This document shows positions 46,388 to 56,556 of a stretch of DNA of 64,000 bases, piece by piece. The stretch is taken from contig JADKKI010000028.1 in assembly GCA_016720595.1 (NCBI GenBank), positions 103,624 through 167,623 of the forward strand, given 5' to 3'. Under the pieces are notes generated by a model that had not been told where the DNA came from, searched no databases, and saw nothing but the letters and a program-made list of their open reading frames with translations. A program made the translations under genes and the position numbers. This DNA comes from Myxococcales bacterium (GTDB lineage Bacteria > Myxococcota_A > Polyangia > Haliangiales > Haliangiaceae). Position 1 is the stretch's first letter. Every line of letters starts with the position of its first letter.

Positions 46388-49300
46388 GTGACGACTGGGG
46401 TGCCGATCTACCTGGTGTCGGCCTGTGCATCGGGCGAGGAGTTCGTCTCCGCGTTCCGCCGCTACGCCGATCGCAATGGCGTGGTGTTCATTCCGATCGC
46501 CCAGCCGCTGACGCCCGGCCGCAAGGGTCGGTTCGCGCTGACCCTCAAGGACGGCGGCGTGATGGTCGAGGGTGTGGCCGAGGTGGTGTCATCGGCGAAG
46601 ACCCCGTCGGTGCTCTACGGCCGGGTCGGCATGACCCTCAAGTTCACCGAGCCCGACGAGCCGAGCAAGACCACCCTGGGCGAGCTCGAGAAGGCGCGGC
46701 TCTCGATGAAGCCCTCGCCCCCGAGCCTGGCGCCCCGCCCTGCCGACGTGCCTGCCGAGCCGCGCGCCGTTCCACCGCCTGCCGGCGGGCGCGTCGATGC
46801 CACCAACGCGCTGGCCGAGTGCGTGGTGATCGGCGATCTCTCGGTGCTGACCAGCGACGAGGTCCCGCCGAGGATGGGCGCGCCGAAGTTCGTGGTGCCC
46901 TCGATCCCTTCGGTCGCGGGCGGTCGTCCGAAATCGCCGAGCCTGCCGCCCACGCCGACCACGCTCGGCACGCCGCCACTCAAGGTCCCGACGGGTCAAC
47001 AGCCCACCGTCGCCAAGCCCGCCGCGCCGCCGCTGTCCCCTCCGCGCGCGGCCACGCCGCCCGCAGCGCTCCCCGTGATCGCTCCGAAGGACACCGTGGT
47101 CGGCATGCAGGCGGTCGACAAGGCGCCCGCGGCTCCCATGCCTGCACCGGCACCCGCGGTCGCTCCGAAGGACACGGTGATCGGCATGCAGGCGCTCGAG
47201 AAGGCGCCCGCCGGCATCGTCGCCGCCGCAACGCCCACGCGCGACGATCCCACCATGCCCACGCCGGCGAGCGTCGCGGCGGCGGCCGCCGCGGGCTCGC
47301 GCGACAAGCACGAGATCCTGCAGACGGTCCGCGGACCTGCGCCCGGCGTCGACCTGGTGTCGCCGAACAAGCTCGATCTCAACGAGACGATGCGCGGCCC
47401 CGCGCCGAAGCTGCCGCCGGCCGCCGCGCCTTCGCCCCGCCCCGGGTCGACCACGCCGCCGCCGCTCCCTCGGAACGCGACGCCCGCCCGGGCCATGCCC
47501 GTCGTCGCGAAGACGCCCACCCCGCCCGCCGCCACGCCCGTCGTCGCGAAGACGCCCACGCCGCCCGCCGCCACGCCCGTCGTCGCGAAGACGCCCACGC
47601 CGCCCGCCGCCACGCCCGTCGTCGCGAAGACGCCCACGCCGCCCGCCGCCACGCCCGTCGTCGCGAAGACGCCCACGCCGCCCGCCGCCACGCCCGTCGT
47701 CGCGAAGACGCCCACGCCAGCGACCGCGCTGCCGGTCGCCACGGCCTTGCCTCCGGAGCTCGCCGTCGCGTCGATGTCCGACGAGGACGCCGACGAGATC
47801 GACGACGCGGACGAGGCGACGGATCTCACGGAGCTCCCGCTGCTGCCTCCCGACGAGCTGGCCGCGCCCACCGCGGCGAGCCCCGTCGAGAAGACCGGGC
47901 GCGAGCCGCGCAAGACGGTGATGGGGATCGCGGTGGTGCCGTCCGGCGTCCACGTGCTCCCCGCTGCACCCGCGCGCCAGATCGTGAGCGAGGAGGAGGC
48001 ACGCGACACCGCGGTGATGGAGGCGCAGGAGGAGCTCAGCGGGCCGGTGATGATCACCAGCGCGCGACCAGCCGAGCTCGGCGGCTTCGATGTGCACGGC
48101 GCGACGCAGCCTGCGGGCGCGAAGCTGCCGTCCGCGGTGATGAAGGCGACGGTCGAGGAGTCCACTCCGAGCGGCGACTGGACGATCACGCCCGGGGAGA
48201 ACGGCCCGAAGCTCGCGCTGCGCGACAAGCCCCCCGGCGCCACGCCAGCGGTCGAGATCGGAGATCCCGAGGAGGATGCGCCGATCAAGGCGATCCCCGC
48301 GGGGCCTATGACGGGCGACTACATCATCGCGCTCGATCCTTCGCAGCCCGATGGTTGGAGCGAGCCGTCGAAGGTCGTCCCTCGCCCGGAGCTCCCGCCC
48401 GAGCAAGCCGGGCCACCGGTCTCCGCGGTCTCGAGTGAGAAGGATCTCGACTCCGAGGCGAAAGCCTCGCCGGAGCCCAAGGCTGAGGAGGCCAAGGTCC
48501 ATATCGATCCCACGCTGATCGAGCCGCTGCAGCCCCTGCAGCCGATCGATGACTTCGACGACGAGCCTGCCCTGCCCCCGCCCCCTTCCGCGTCTCATCC
48601 CGCGATGGCGGCGGCCGAGCTGGGTGACGCGCCGTTGCCGCCGACGCCCATCCCCTCACGCCCGACGCCGATGCCGATGCCGGGCCCGATCCCCGGTTCG
48701 TACGTCACACCGGTGCCGGGCCAGGTCCAGCACTCGCACGCCTCCGGCGCCATCCCGATGGAGCTGTTGCCCGGGCAACCGCCCCGCTATCCCACCGGCT
48801 CGCAGTCCTCGATGGACGCGCCGATCGCGAGCAAGCGGCGGATGTTCGTCATCATCGCAAGCGCGGCTGTGGCGTTGCTGCTCGTCGTCGTGCTCGCCGT
48901 GGTGCTCGGCGGGAAGAAGACGAAGGGTGGGGATGAGGATCCCGCGGGCGGCGATGGCAGCGGCAGTGCGGTGGACGATCACGCAATCACCTCTCCCTCC
49001 GCGCGGGACGCGAACGCCGGCACCGAGCCGCAGCTTCAGACGCCGCCACAGCCCAACGGGGGGGCCAATGGTGGGCCCAACGAAGGGAGTGCTCAGCAGG
49101 CTGTCGTCGATCCCACACCGCCACCCGATGCCGCGGTGACCGCCCCCCTGACCGTGGATGCCGCGGTGCCTGCGGTGCCCGCAGATGCCGCGGTGCAGGT
49201 CGCCGCTGCCACCGAGTGCGAGGTCGCGGTGTCGTCGGCGCCGCAGGGCGCGGAGATCGTCCTCGGCAAGGACGTGCTCGGGACCACGCCCGCGACGCTC

Positions 49301-49651
49301 AAGCTGCCGTGTGGCGTCGAAGCGCGGCTCACCGTGCGCAAGCAACGGTTCGTCTCGGTCCAGCGTCTGGTGACGCCGAAGAGCCTTGGACAGAAGCCCG
49401 TGCGGATCGCACTCGCCAAGGTGATGTTCACGGTCAAGGTCAGCTCCTCGCCCGCGGGCGCGAACATCTTCCTCGGCAGCAAGTCGCTCGGGATCACCCC
49501 GGCGGCGATCAAGCTGCCGGCCTTCGAGCTGTCCACGCTGAAGATCTCGAAGGACGGCTACGTGCCCGACCTCCAGAAGATCACGCCGAAGACCAACAAC
49601 CTCTCGATCTCCTCGGCCCTGAAGAAGGCCGCGAAGAAGGTCGGCAGGTAG
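46388..49651 (+). CDS. PilZ-like domain protein with Pro-rich linker, TM helix and PEGA repeats
   Basis: The 1087-residue protein starts at GTG 46388. Residues 1-95 resemble the PilZ-type domain of myxobacteria (YADRNGVVFIPIAQPLTPGRKGRFALTL, GRVGMTLKF). Residues about 100-810 are low-complexity Pro/Ala/Thr with short recurring peptides (DTVVGMQ/DTVIGMQ, ETMRGPAPK) and a 39-bp tandem repeat. One transmembrane helix follows (FVIIASAAVALLLVVVLAVVLGG, about 820-842). The outer part ends with two PEGA domains (about 943-1010 and 1011-1078, for example VAVSSAPQGAEIVLGKDVLGTTP). It may connect a cytoplasmic signal to the envelope. The RDD kinase gene follows after 4 bp, so this protein may be its partner or substrate. 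Confidence 0.78.
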   Translation: MTTGVPIYLVSACASGEEFVSAFRRYADRNGVVFIPIAQPLTPGRKGRFALTLKDGGVMVEGVAEVVSSAKTPSVLYGRVGMTLKFTEPDEPSKTTLGELEKARLSMKPSPPSLAPRPADVPAEPRAVPPPAGGRVDATNALAECVVIGDLSVLTSDEVPPRMGAPKFVVPSIPSVAGGRPKSPSLPPTPTTLGTPPLKVPTGQQPTVAKPAAPPLSPPRAATPPAALPVIAPKDTVVGMQAVDKAPAAPMPAPAPAVAPKDTVIGMQALEKAPAGIVAAATPTRDDPTMPTPASVAAAAAAGSRDKHEILQTVRGPAPGVDLVSPNKLDLNETMRGPAPKLPPAAAPSPRPGSTTPPPLPRNATPARAMPVVAKTPTPPAATPVVAKTPTPPAATPVVAKTPTPPAATPVVAKTPTPPAATPVVAKTPTPPAATPVVAKTPTPATALPVATALPPELAVASMSDEDADEIDDADEATDLTELPLLPPDELAAPTAASPVEKTGREPRKTVMGIAVVPSGVHVLPAAPARQIVSEEEARDTAVMEAQEELSGPVMITSARPAELGGFDVHGATQPAGAKLPSAVMKATVEESTPSGDWTITPGENGPKLALRDKPPGATPAVEIGDPEEDAPIKAIPAGPMTGDYIIALDPSQPDGWSEPSKVVPRPELPPEQAGPPVSAVSSEKDLDSEAKASPEPKAEEAKVHIDPTLIEPLQPLQPIDDFDDEPALPPPPSASHPAMAAAELGDAPLPPTPIPSRPTPMPMPGPIPGSYVTPVPGQVQHSHASGAIPMELLPGQPPRYPTGSQSSMDAPIASKRRMFVIIASAAVALLLVVVLAVVLGGKKTKGGDEDPAGGDGSGSAVDDHAITSPSARDANAGTEPQLQTPPQPNGGANGGPNEGSAQQAVVDPTPPPDAAVTAPLTVDAAVPAVPADAAVQVAAATECEVAVSSAPQGAEIVLGKDVLGTTPATLKLPCGVEARLTVRKQRFVSVQRLVTPKSLGQKPVRIALAKVMFTVKVSSSPAGANIFLGSKSLGITPAAIKLPAFELSTLKISKDGYVPDLQKITPKTNNLSISSALKKAAKKVGR
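47498..47731 (+). repeat. Intragenic 39-bp tandem repeat (PVVAKTPTPPAAT)
   Basis: Five units of 39 bp coding PVVAKTPTPPAAT are followed by a sixth that changes to PVVAKTPTPATAL. Units 2-5 are identical; unit 1 differs by one base. The near-perfect identity indicates recent expansion or active homogenisation inside the Pro-rich linker. Confidence 0.9.
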
Positions 49652-49655
49652 CTTC

Positions 49656-51077
49656 GTGGTGCTCTCGCTCACCGAAACCGCCCCCGCAGGAAGTCAGCCA
49701 CCTCGTCCCGCCACCGGCGCCACCGCCGGTCTCGCCGCCGGGCAACCGCTCGGTCACTTCCGCATCGAGCGGCAGCTCGGCGCGGGCGGCATGGGCGAGG
49801 TCTATCTCGCGACCGACGTGGCCCTCGACCGCGCCGTCGCGATCAAGGTGCTCCCACAGGCCGTCGCGCGCGATGCGACCCGTCGTGAACGCTTGATCCG
49901 GGAGGCGCGCGCGCAAGCCCGCGTCAATCATCCGAACGTCGCGCACATCTACTTCATCGGCGAGGATGAGGGCCGCCTCTACTTCGCGATGGAGCACGTC
50001 GCCGGTGCCACACTCACCGAGCGGATCGCGCAGGGGCCAGTGCCTGCCGAGGATGCGCTGGCGATCATCCGCGCCGCGGCACTCGGCCTGCGCGAGGCGC
50101 ATCGCAGCGGCTTCACCCATCGGGACGTCAAGCCGTCGAACCTGATGATCGATGCGCACGGACAGGTCAAGCTCCTCGATTTCGGCCTCGCAGCGGGGCG
50201 CGGTGACGAGCCGCACGCGGACGAGCGTGGATCCGGGCCGGTCGCGCAGACCTCGATCGCGGGGACGCCGCTGTACATGGCGCCGGAGCAGGGGCGCGGT
50301 GAGCCGATCGATTTTCGGGCCGATATCTACGCGCTCGGCGCGACGCTGTATCACCTGGTCTCGGGACGGCCGCCGTTCGAGGCCGAGACCGCGCTCGCGT
50401 TGATGTCCAAGCACGCCACCGCGGCGCGGCCCACGCTGCGTCGTCCGAGCGGTCAGCCGCGGACGACGATCGCAGCGATCGATCGGCTGTGCGCTCGGAT
50501 GATGGCGCCGGATCCCGCGGATCGGTTCGCCAGCTACGACGAGCTGCTCCGCGAGCTCGAGCTGGTCTCCGTCGAGCGCACCCGCCCGGCCGGTGGCTCG
50601 GTGCGAGCGATCGCGACGGTGGTCGACCTGATCCTCTCGGCGCTGCTCGCGGGCCTGATGATCCTCGCGGCCTCGGCCCTCGGGATGAACACCGATGACG
50701 TCAACGCCAATGCGCTGGTCCTCACGGTCCTGGCCGCGTACTCGATCGCTGCGCTCGCGCGCCTCGGTCGGACGTTCGGCCAGATGCTGCTCGAGCTCGA
50801 GGTGGTGGACGTCGCCACCGGTGGAAGACCGCGGCTCGGGCAGGCCCTGCTCCGCGTCGGGATCCCGCTCGCGATCCCGCTCGTGATGACGTGGATCTCG
50901 TTCGTGCTCGGACTTCTCGATCTCGAGCTCGAGACCGGGCCGAGCCGGATGCTGGCGCTCTCGCTCGGGCTCGTGCCGATCGCGCTGATCTGGGCGGCGG
51001 CCGCGGTCCCGGGCAAGCGCACGATCTGGGACAAGGCGAGCAAGACGCTCGTTCGCTACCGCACGCGCGGCGCGTAG
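49656..51077 (+). CDS. Ser/Thr protein kinase with C-terminal RDD membrane domain
   Basis: The 473-residue protein begins at GTG 49656, 4 bp after the PEGA gene. The kinase domain has LGAGGMGEVY (41-50), Lys64 (VAIKVL), HRDVKPSN with Asp157, DFG at 175-177 and TPLYMAPEQ. After about residue 310 comes an RDD-type membrane region with Arg near the first helix and further helices (LILSALLAGLMILAASALG, LGQALLRVGIPLAIPLVMTW, LGLVPIALIWAAAAVPG). It has no large extracytoplasmic sensor, so any signal probably comes through the membrane domain or the neighbouring PEGA protein. Confidence 0.9.
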   Translation: MVLSLTETAPAGSQPPRPATGATAGLAAGQPLGHFRIERQLGAGGMGEVYLATDVALDRAVAIKVLPQAVARDATRRERLIREARAQARVNHPNVAHIYFIGEDEGRLYFAMEHVAGATLTERIAQGPVPAEDALAIIRAAALGLREAHRSGFTHRDVKPSNLMIDAHGQVKLLDFGLAAGRGDEPHADERGSGPVAQTSIAGTPLYMAPEQGRGEPIDFRADIYALGATLYHLVSGRPPFEAETALALMSKHATAARPTLRRPSGQPRTTIAAIDRLCARMMAPDPADRFASYDELLRELELVSVERTRPAGGSVRAIATVVDLILSALLAGLMILAASALGMNTDDVNANALVLTVLAAYSIAALARLGRTFGQMLLELEVVDVATGGRPRLGQALLRVGIPLAIPLVMTWISFVLGLLDLELETGPSRMLALSLGLVPIALIWAAAAVPGKRTIWDKASKTLVRYRTRGA

Positions 51078-51080
51078 CGG

Positions 51081-51869
51081 TCACGGGCCGGCGAGCTTCA
51101 GGTCGGCGACCTTGGCGCGGACCTTGGCCATGAACGCCTTGCCCGGATCGCCCTTGTCGTTCTTGTAGGCCGGGTCGAGCTCGAGATACAGCGGGCTCTC
51201 GCGAAGCCCCATGACCTCGTGATGCCCCAGCAGGTGGGTGATCGCATGCTGGCTCGCGAGCTGCCGGATCAACGCCGCATCAGCGGCGACCTGCGCGTCG
51301 GTGAGCGGATACTTCGCCTCGTCCCCCGCGTTCTCGATCCCGATCGCGGTGTGGTTGAGCCCGATGCAGTGGCGCGCGAATCGGGTCACCGGCTGGAGCT
51401 GATAGATCGTGCCGTCGCGATCGACGACGAAGTGCGCGGAGACGTTGACGCGGCCCGCGCGCGCGAGCTCCTTGCGACTGGCCTCGATGGTCGGCTCGTC
51501 GAAGTAGCCACGTGTGGCCTTCGCCGAGCTGCCCCCCGTGTAGTGGAGGACGATCACCGAGGGCTCGATCGTCAGGTCGGTCGCGTTCGGATCGGAGTGC
51601 GTTCGCCGGTATTCGAGCGTCAGGCGCTCGCGCTCCGCGCTCCACTTCATCGGCGCGTCGACGATCACCACCGCCGGAGCGGCCGCGGCAGCGTCGACGG
51701 CTCCACCGTCAGGTGAGATCGCCGGCGCCGCGTCGCGTGGCCCCGGCGGTGCGGCATCGGCGACGATCGTGACCGATCCAGCCGGCGGGCGCGCCGGCGC
51801 GACCACCTCACGCTCGGGAGACTGCGAGCAGCCCGTCCCGAGGATCAGCGGCAGCAGCCAGGCGCGCAC
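51081..51869 (-). CDS. N-acetylmuramoyl-L-alanine amidase (Amidase_2/PGRP type) lipoprotein
   Basis: The start is GTG 51869, with a lipoprotein signal (LLPLILGTGC, Cys14) and an Ala/Pro linker to about residue 70. The catalytic domain carries the zinc-ligand pattern of AmpD/T7-lysozyme-like amidases: His in IVLHYTGG, His in LLGHHEVMG, and a KGDPGKAF ending, with NVSAHFVVDRDGTIYQL and GIENAG in between. It cleaves the bond between muramic acid and the stem peptide of peptidoglycan, probably in the periplasm. It follows the VIT/vWA gene by 18 bp on the same strand, so a shared cell-wall role is suggested. Confidence 0.86.
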   Translation of the reverse strand: MRAWLLPLILGTGCSQSPEREVVAPARPPAGSVTIVADAAPPGPRDAAPAISPDGGAVDAAAAAPAVVIVDAPMKWSAERERLTLEYRRTHSDPNATDLTIEPSVIVLHYTGGSSAKATRGYFDEPTIEASRKELARAGRVNVSAHFVVDRDGTIYQLQPVTRFARHCIGLNHTAIGIENAGDEAKYPLTDAQVAADAALIRQLASQHAITHLLGHHEVMGLRESPLYLELDPAYKNDKGDPGKAFMAKVRAKVADLKLAGP

Positions 51870-51887
51870 CCGCTCGTGGTAGCAGCC

Positions 51888-54428
51888 CTACTTCCAGAAC
51901 GCCAGGCGGCTCCCCGGCTTCGGCGCCGTCGGCGCGGGGACGGGTGCGCCGGCCGCGAGAGCGGCGAGCTCGCCCGCGAGAGCGGCCACCGTGCCCGCGA
52001 TCGAAGTCCCCGCCGCGAGCGCCGCCGACAGGCGGTGGACGATGTCCTCGACCGCCGAGGCGAGCGCATCGTGGGTCCCGACCGACCGCAGGTCCTCGAT
52101 CCACTCGGTGAGGCGCTGCCGGAGGATCCGCAGCGTCGCCAGATCGGCGGTGCCGCGTGCCCGGGCATCGAGCTCGCGCGCGAGGTCGCCGAGCGACACG
52201 AGGTACGCGTCTGGACGGACGGACGCCTCGTCCTTGGCAGACTTCGCGCGATCCTCCTTGTGCTCCATGCGCGCAGGCATCGGCTGCGCCTGGCTCGGGC
52301 GAGGCGGAGCCTGCGCGAACGACGGAGGTGGCGTGGACGACTGCGGTGGCGGGCCCGACGGCGCCGCCGGCGGTGCCGACCGATACCCGCCACCAGGCGC
52401 GGCGGCGCCGCGCCCGCCCAGGAGCCCCGACGCGCTCGACATCGGCCCCGGAGCGGGCGACGCGGGCGACGCGAGCGACGTCATCCGTGCCTTCATCGCC
52501 TGCTTCGGCGGCGGCGGAGGTGCCGCGGCTCCGCCCTCCCAGCCGGCGGGCGACTCCACCGCCTGCACGGCCTGCACCAGCCGGCCGCCCGGATTCACGA
52601 CCGCCGCGCGATCGATCGCGAGGAAGGCGGTGAATCGCGACAGCACGGTGTGCCGCTTCGAGAGCGCCACGATCTCGTGCTCGAGATCGCCGCGCACGCC
52701 CGTGGCGTACTGGTCTTCGAGATCGCGGATCGCCGCCCGCGCCCAGCTCGCAGCGAGCCAGGTCGCGCCGGTGGTGTCCCCTTCGCGATCGATCGCCGTG
52801 CACATCGCCTCGCCGAGGCTGTGGCCGGTGACCTCGATCCGCGCCGTGGCAGGGGCCGCACCGTGATAGCGGCCGAGGATCGTCACGGGCGCGCCCGCAT
52901 AGACATCGGGCAGCTTCTTCGGCGCGAGGCTCGCGCCCGCGATCGCCAGGCCGAGGCCCCGCACCGCGAGATCGGTCGCGATCGGCGTCCCGATCCGGCG
53001 ATGGACCTTCGCCATCACGGCATCGAGCCGATCCTCGGACTCGACGAGCTCGCACAGGCCACCACCCGCGGCGGCGAGGCGCTTGAGGAACGCGGCGTTG
53101 ACCGCCTGATCGATCCCGAGCGTGAACATCCGCACGTTGCGCAGGTTCGGCACCAGCTCTCGGAGGATCTGGTCCTCGTTGCCGACCTGACCATCGGTGA
53201 CGAGCACGATCACGCGCTCGCGATCATCGGTCCCACCCGCGAGCATCGCCGCGGCGCGCCGCAACGGCTCCGCCAGCTCCGTACCGCCGCGCGCATCGAT
53301 CCTCGCGAGCGCCTCGACGGCGCGGAACCGGTTCCGATCGGAGGCCTCGACCAGCGTCCCCGCAGGCACCAGCTCGATCACGTTGTCGAACGGGATCGCG
53401 CAGAACCGATCGCGCGAGGTCAGCGTGTCGATGATACGCGCTGCCGCACGCCGCGCCGCCACCATCTTCCAGCCGCCCATGCTGCCGGAGCGATCGACGA
53501 CGAGCACCACATCGCGTGGCTTGGCCGCGATCGTGGTGGTGCTCGGCGGCACCAGCGTGAGCGCGAACGTCCCTCCGCGACCGTCGAGATCGTCGACGCA
53601 CACCAGGCGGGTCCGCAGCGCAGCACCATCGATGTGCCAGCGCAGGATGAAGTCGCGATCGAGCCGGTGGCCTGGAGCGAGCTCGATGACCTGAGCATCG
53701 CGAAGCGCGGTGGTCGTGGCATGCAGGCTCGAGGTGACGGCGCGGAGCTCGCTGCTCTCGAGTGCCACCCGGATGCCGAGCCGCACCGGGTTCGGGCAGC
53801 CCGGGAGCAGCACCGGCGGTGAGATCCGTGACGCATCGGGGACCGCGGTCGTGTCGGCCGCGGTGCCGAGGCCGGCCTGCTCCCCGCCCGTGGCGGTGCC
53901 CGGCATGTAGCGCGGGGCCACGACGAGTGGGAACCGGAACGTGACCTCGCCGTCATCCACGGGGAGTGGCCCCACCAGCGAGAGGCGGATCGTCGCCGCT
54001 TCGCCGGGGAGGAGATTGCCGACCCGCAGCGTGAACACGCCCGCGCGCTCCTCTTCGGTGATCGCGGCGCGATGGCCGGCGGCGATCGCCTCATCGTACT
54101 GCTCGCGGGCTGCGCCCCGCTCTTCGACGATGCCCTCGACCACGCGCCCACCGACCTCCATGCGGAAGCGATGGACCGCCGCGCGATCGGGCAGCGGGAA
54201 GATGTACGTCGCCTCGATCGCGACGCCCGTCGTGTTGACGAACGTCTGCGCGACCTCGATCGACGCGATCACGCCGGCCACGCGCGCGTCGACGTCCATC
54301 GCGGTCAGCGGCAGGAGCCCCCGCGCGGTCTCGAGGGCACCAAAGCCCGCATCTGGATCGCGCCCGAACGCGGCGATCTCGTCATCGGACATCACGTTGA
54401 ACACGATCGGCATCGGCAGTGCGGTCAC
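51888..54428 (-). CDS. VIT and von Willebrand factor A domain protein
   Basis: The start is GTG 54428, overlapping the MerR-like gene's stop as GTGA; the long frame upstream of it is antisense shadow. The 846-residue protein has a VIT domain (about 42-170: VIASIEVAQTFVNTTGVAIEATYIFPLPD...) and a vWA domain (about 304-480) with an intact metal site (VVDRSGSMGG at 311-320, TDGQVG). This architecture resembles inter-alpha-trypsin-inhibitor-like proteins of bacteria. A Pro/Ser-rich stretch follows, then a helical C-terminus ending LAFWK. No signal peptide is seen, so it may be cytoplasmic and bind a partner in a metal-dependent manner. It is coupled to the regulator upstream and the amidase downstream. 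Confidence 0.87.
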   Translation of the reverse strand: MTALPMPIVFNVMSDDEIAAFGRDPDAGFGALETARGLLPLTAMDVDARVAGVIASIEVAQTFVNTTGVAIEATYIFPLPDRAAVHRFRMEVGGRVVEGIVEERGAAREQYDEAIAAGHRAAITEEERAGVFTLRVGNLLPGEAATIRLSLVGPLPVDDGEVTFRFPLVVAPRYMPGTATGGEQAGLGTAADTTAVPDASRISPPVLLPGCPNPVRLGIRVALESSELRAVTSSLHATTTALRDAQVIELAPGHRLDRDFILRWHIDGAALRTRLVCVDDLDGRGGTFALTLVPPSTTTIAAKPRDVVLVVDRSGSMGGWKMVAARRAAARIIDTLTSRDRFCAIPFDNVIELVPAGTLVEASDRNRFRAVEALARIDARGGTELAEPLRRAAAMLAGGTDDRERVIVLVTDGQVGNEDQILRELVPNLRNVRMFTLGIDQAVNAAFLKRLAAAGGGLCELVESEDRLDAVMAKVHRRIGTPIATDLAVRGLGLAIAGASLAPKKLPDVYAGAPVTILGRYHGAAPATARIEVTGHSLGEAMCTAIDREGDTTGATWLAASWARAAIRDLEDQYATGVRGDLEHEIVALSKRHTVLSRFTAFLAIDRAAVVNPGGRLVQAVQAVESPAGWEGGAAAPPPPPKQAMKARMTSLASPASPAPGPMSSASGLLGGRGAAAPGGGYRSAPPAAPSGPPPQSSTPPPSFAQAPPRPSQAQPMPARMEHKEDRAKSAKDEASVRPDAYLVSLGDLARELDARARGTADLATLRILRQRLTEWIEDLRSVGTHDALASAVEDIVHRLSAALAAGTSIAGTVAALAGELAALAAGAPVPAPTAPKPGSRLAFWK

Positions 54429-55045
54429 AGGTCCTCCTCCCCAGCGTGCGGGGTGAGCCGGCGGTGTGCCAGCTCGGTTACGAGTGGAGCCGCGGCCGCG
54501 CGGATCGCGGCGACATCGGCGGGTGAGAGTGCGAGGCGCGTGGTGTCCCCGACCTCGATCGTCAGGGTCAGACCGGGCGCGAGCTGGACGCGGAGCTCGA
54601 CGGCTGCAGGCGGCGAGACCGCTGGCTCGGTGGGTGATGGCGTCGCCCGCCGAACGGGCGCGAGAGTCGGCGCGGGCGCGACCCCGTCCTGCTTCCAGAA
54701 CTCGCTCTTGCCGGAGCGCTTGCCCATCACGGCATGAGAGACGCCCGACATCCTCGCGAGCGTCGGATCGTCCAGCGTGGGCCACAGCTCCTGGATCTCG
54801 GCGAGGCTCCGGCCCGCCGACTGCAGCCGCTTGATCGCCACGACCTGGGCGAGGTGACGCGGCCCGTACAGCGCGGTTCTCCCACGCATCGCGAGTGGGC
54901 GATCGAGGAGGCCGATGGTCCCGTAGTAGCGGACGGTCCGATCGTCGGGCACCGCGCGCACCTGCCCGTTCCGCGGCTCGGGCAAGGCGGCGATCCGCTC
55001 TGCGACCTGGGACACGAGCTCTGGGAGCGTCCACTGCAATGACAC
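54425..55045 (-). CDS. MerR-family transcriptional regulator
   Basis: The 206-residue protein begins with a MerR-type winged helix (about residues 8-95): QVRAVPDDRTVRYYGTIGLLDRPLAMRGRTALYGPRHLAQ, then VVAIKRLQSAGRSLAEIQELW. The C-terminal half is Pro-rich followed by a small beta-domain (ELRVQLAPGLTLTIEVG). The annotated start is GTG 55045. A TTG at 55039 has better spacing to the GGAGG upstream and could be the real one. It heads a MerR-VIT/vWA-amidase operon. A tandem 12-bp repeat next to its promoter may be its own operator. Confidence 0.8.
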   Translation of the reverse strand: MSLQWTLPELVSQVAERIAALPEPRNGQVRAVPDDRTVRYYGTIGLLDRPLAMRGRTALYGPRHLAQVVAIKRLQSAGRSLAEIQELWPTLDDPTLARMSGVSHAVMGKRSGKSEFWKQDGVAPAPTLAPVRRATPSPTEPAVSPPAAVELRVQLAPGLTLTIEVGDTTRLALSPADVAAIRAAAAPLVTELAHRRLTPHAGEEDL

Positions 55046-55051
55046 GCCTCC

Positions 55052-55080
55052 AATCTAACACTGAATCTAACACTGTCAAA
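55052..55080 (-). promoter_or_regulatory. Promoter and tandem repeat upstream of the MerR gene
   Basis: On the minus strand TTTGACA (55074-55080) is followed by two adjoining copies of CAGTGTTAGATT (55064-55075 and 55052-55063). TTGACA serves as -35, and TAGATT at a 16-bp spacing would be the -10. The repeat thus overlaps the promoter elements and may bind a regulator, perhaps the MerR protein itself. The surrounding 130 bp to the NtrC gene is AT-richer than usual. Confidence 0.5.
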
Positions 55081-55179
55081 TAGGAAGTTAACAATCCCCG
55101 CTGACTGCAACGATTCGTTACTCTCGGGGGGACGACGCTCTCGGGGTTCCAGCGAGTTACCGCTGGCACGGCCCATGGA

Positions 55180-56552
<1,373 letters not shown>

Positions 56553-56556
<4 letters not shown>

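Noticed and set aside
47498..47731. Possible CRISPR array
   Set aside because: Units are directly adjacent without variable spacers and stay in the reading frame of a protein; the same applies to the 15-bp and 18-bp arrays at 10433-10736.
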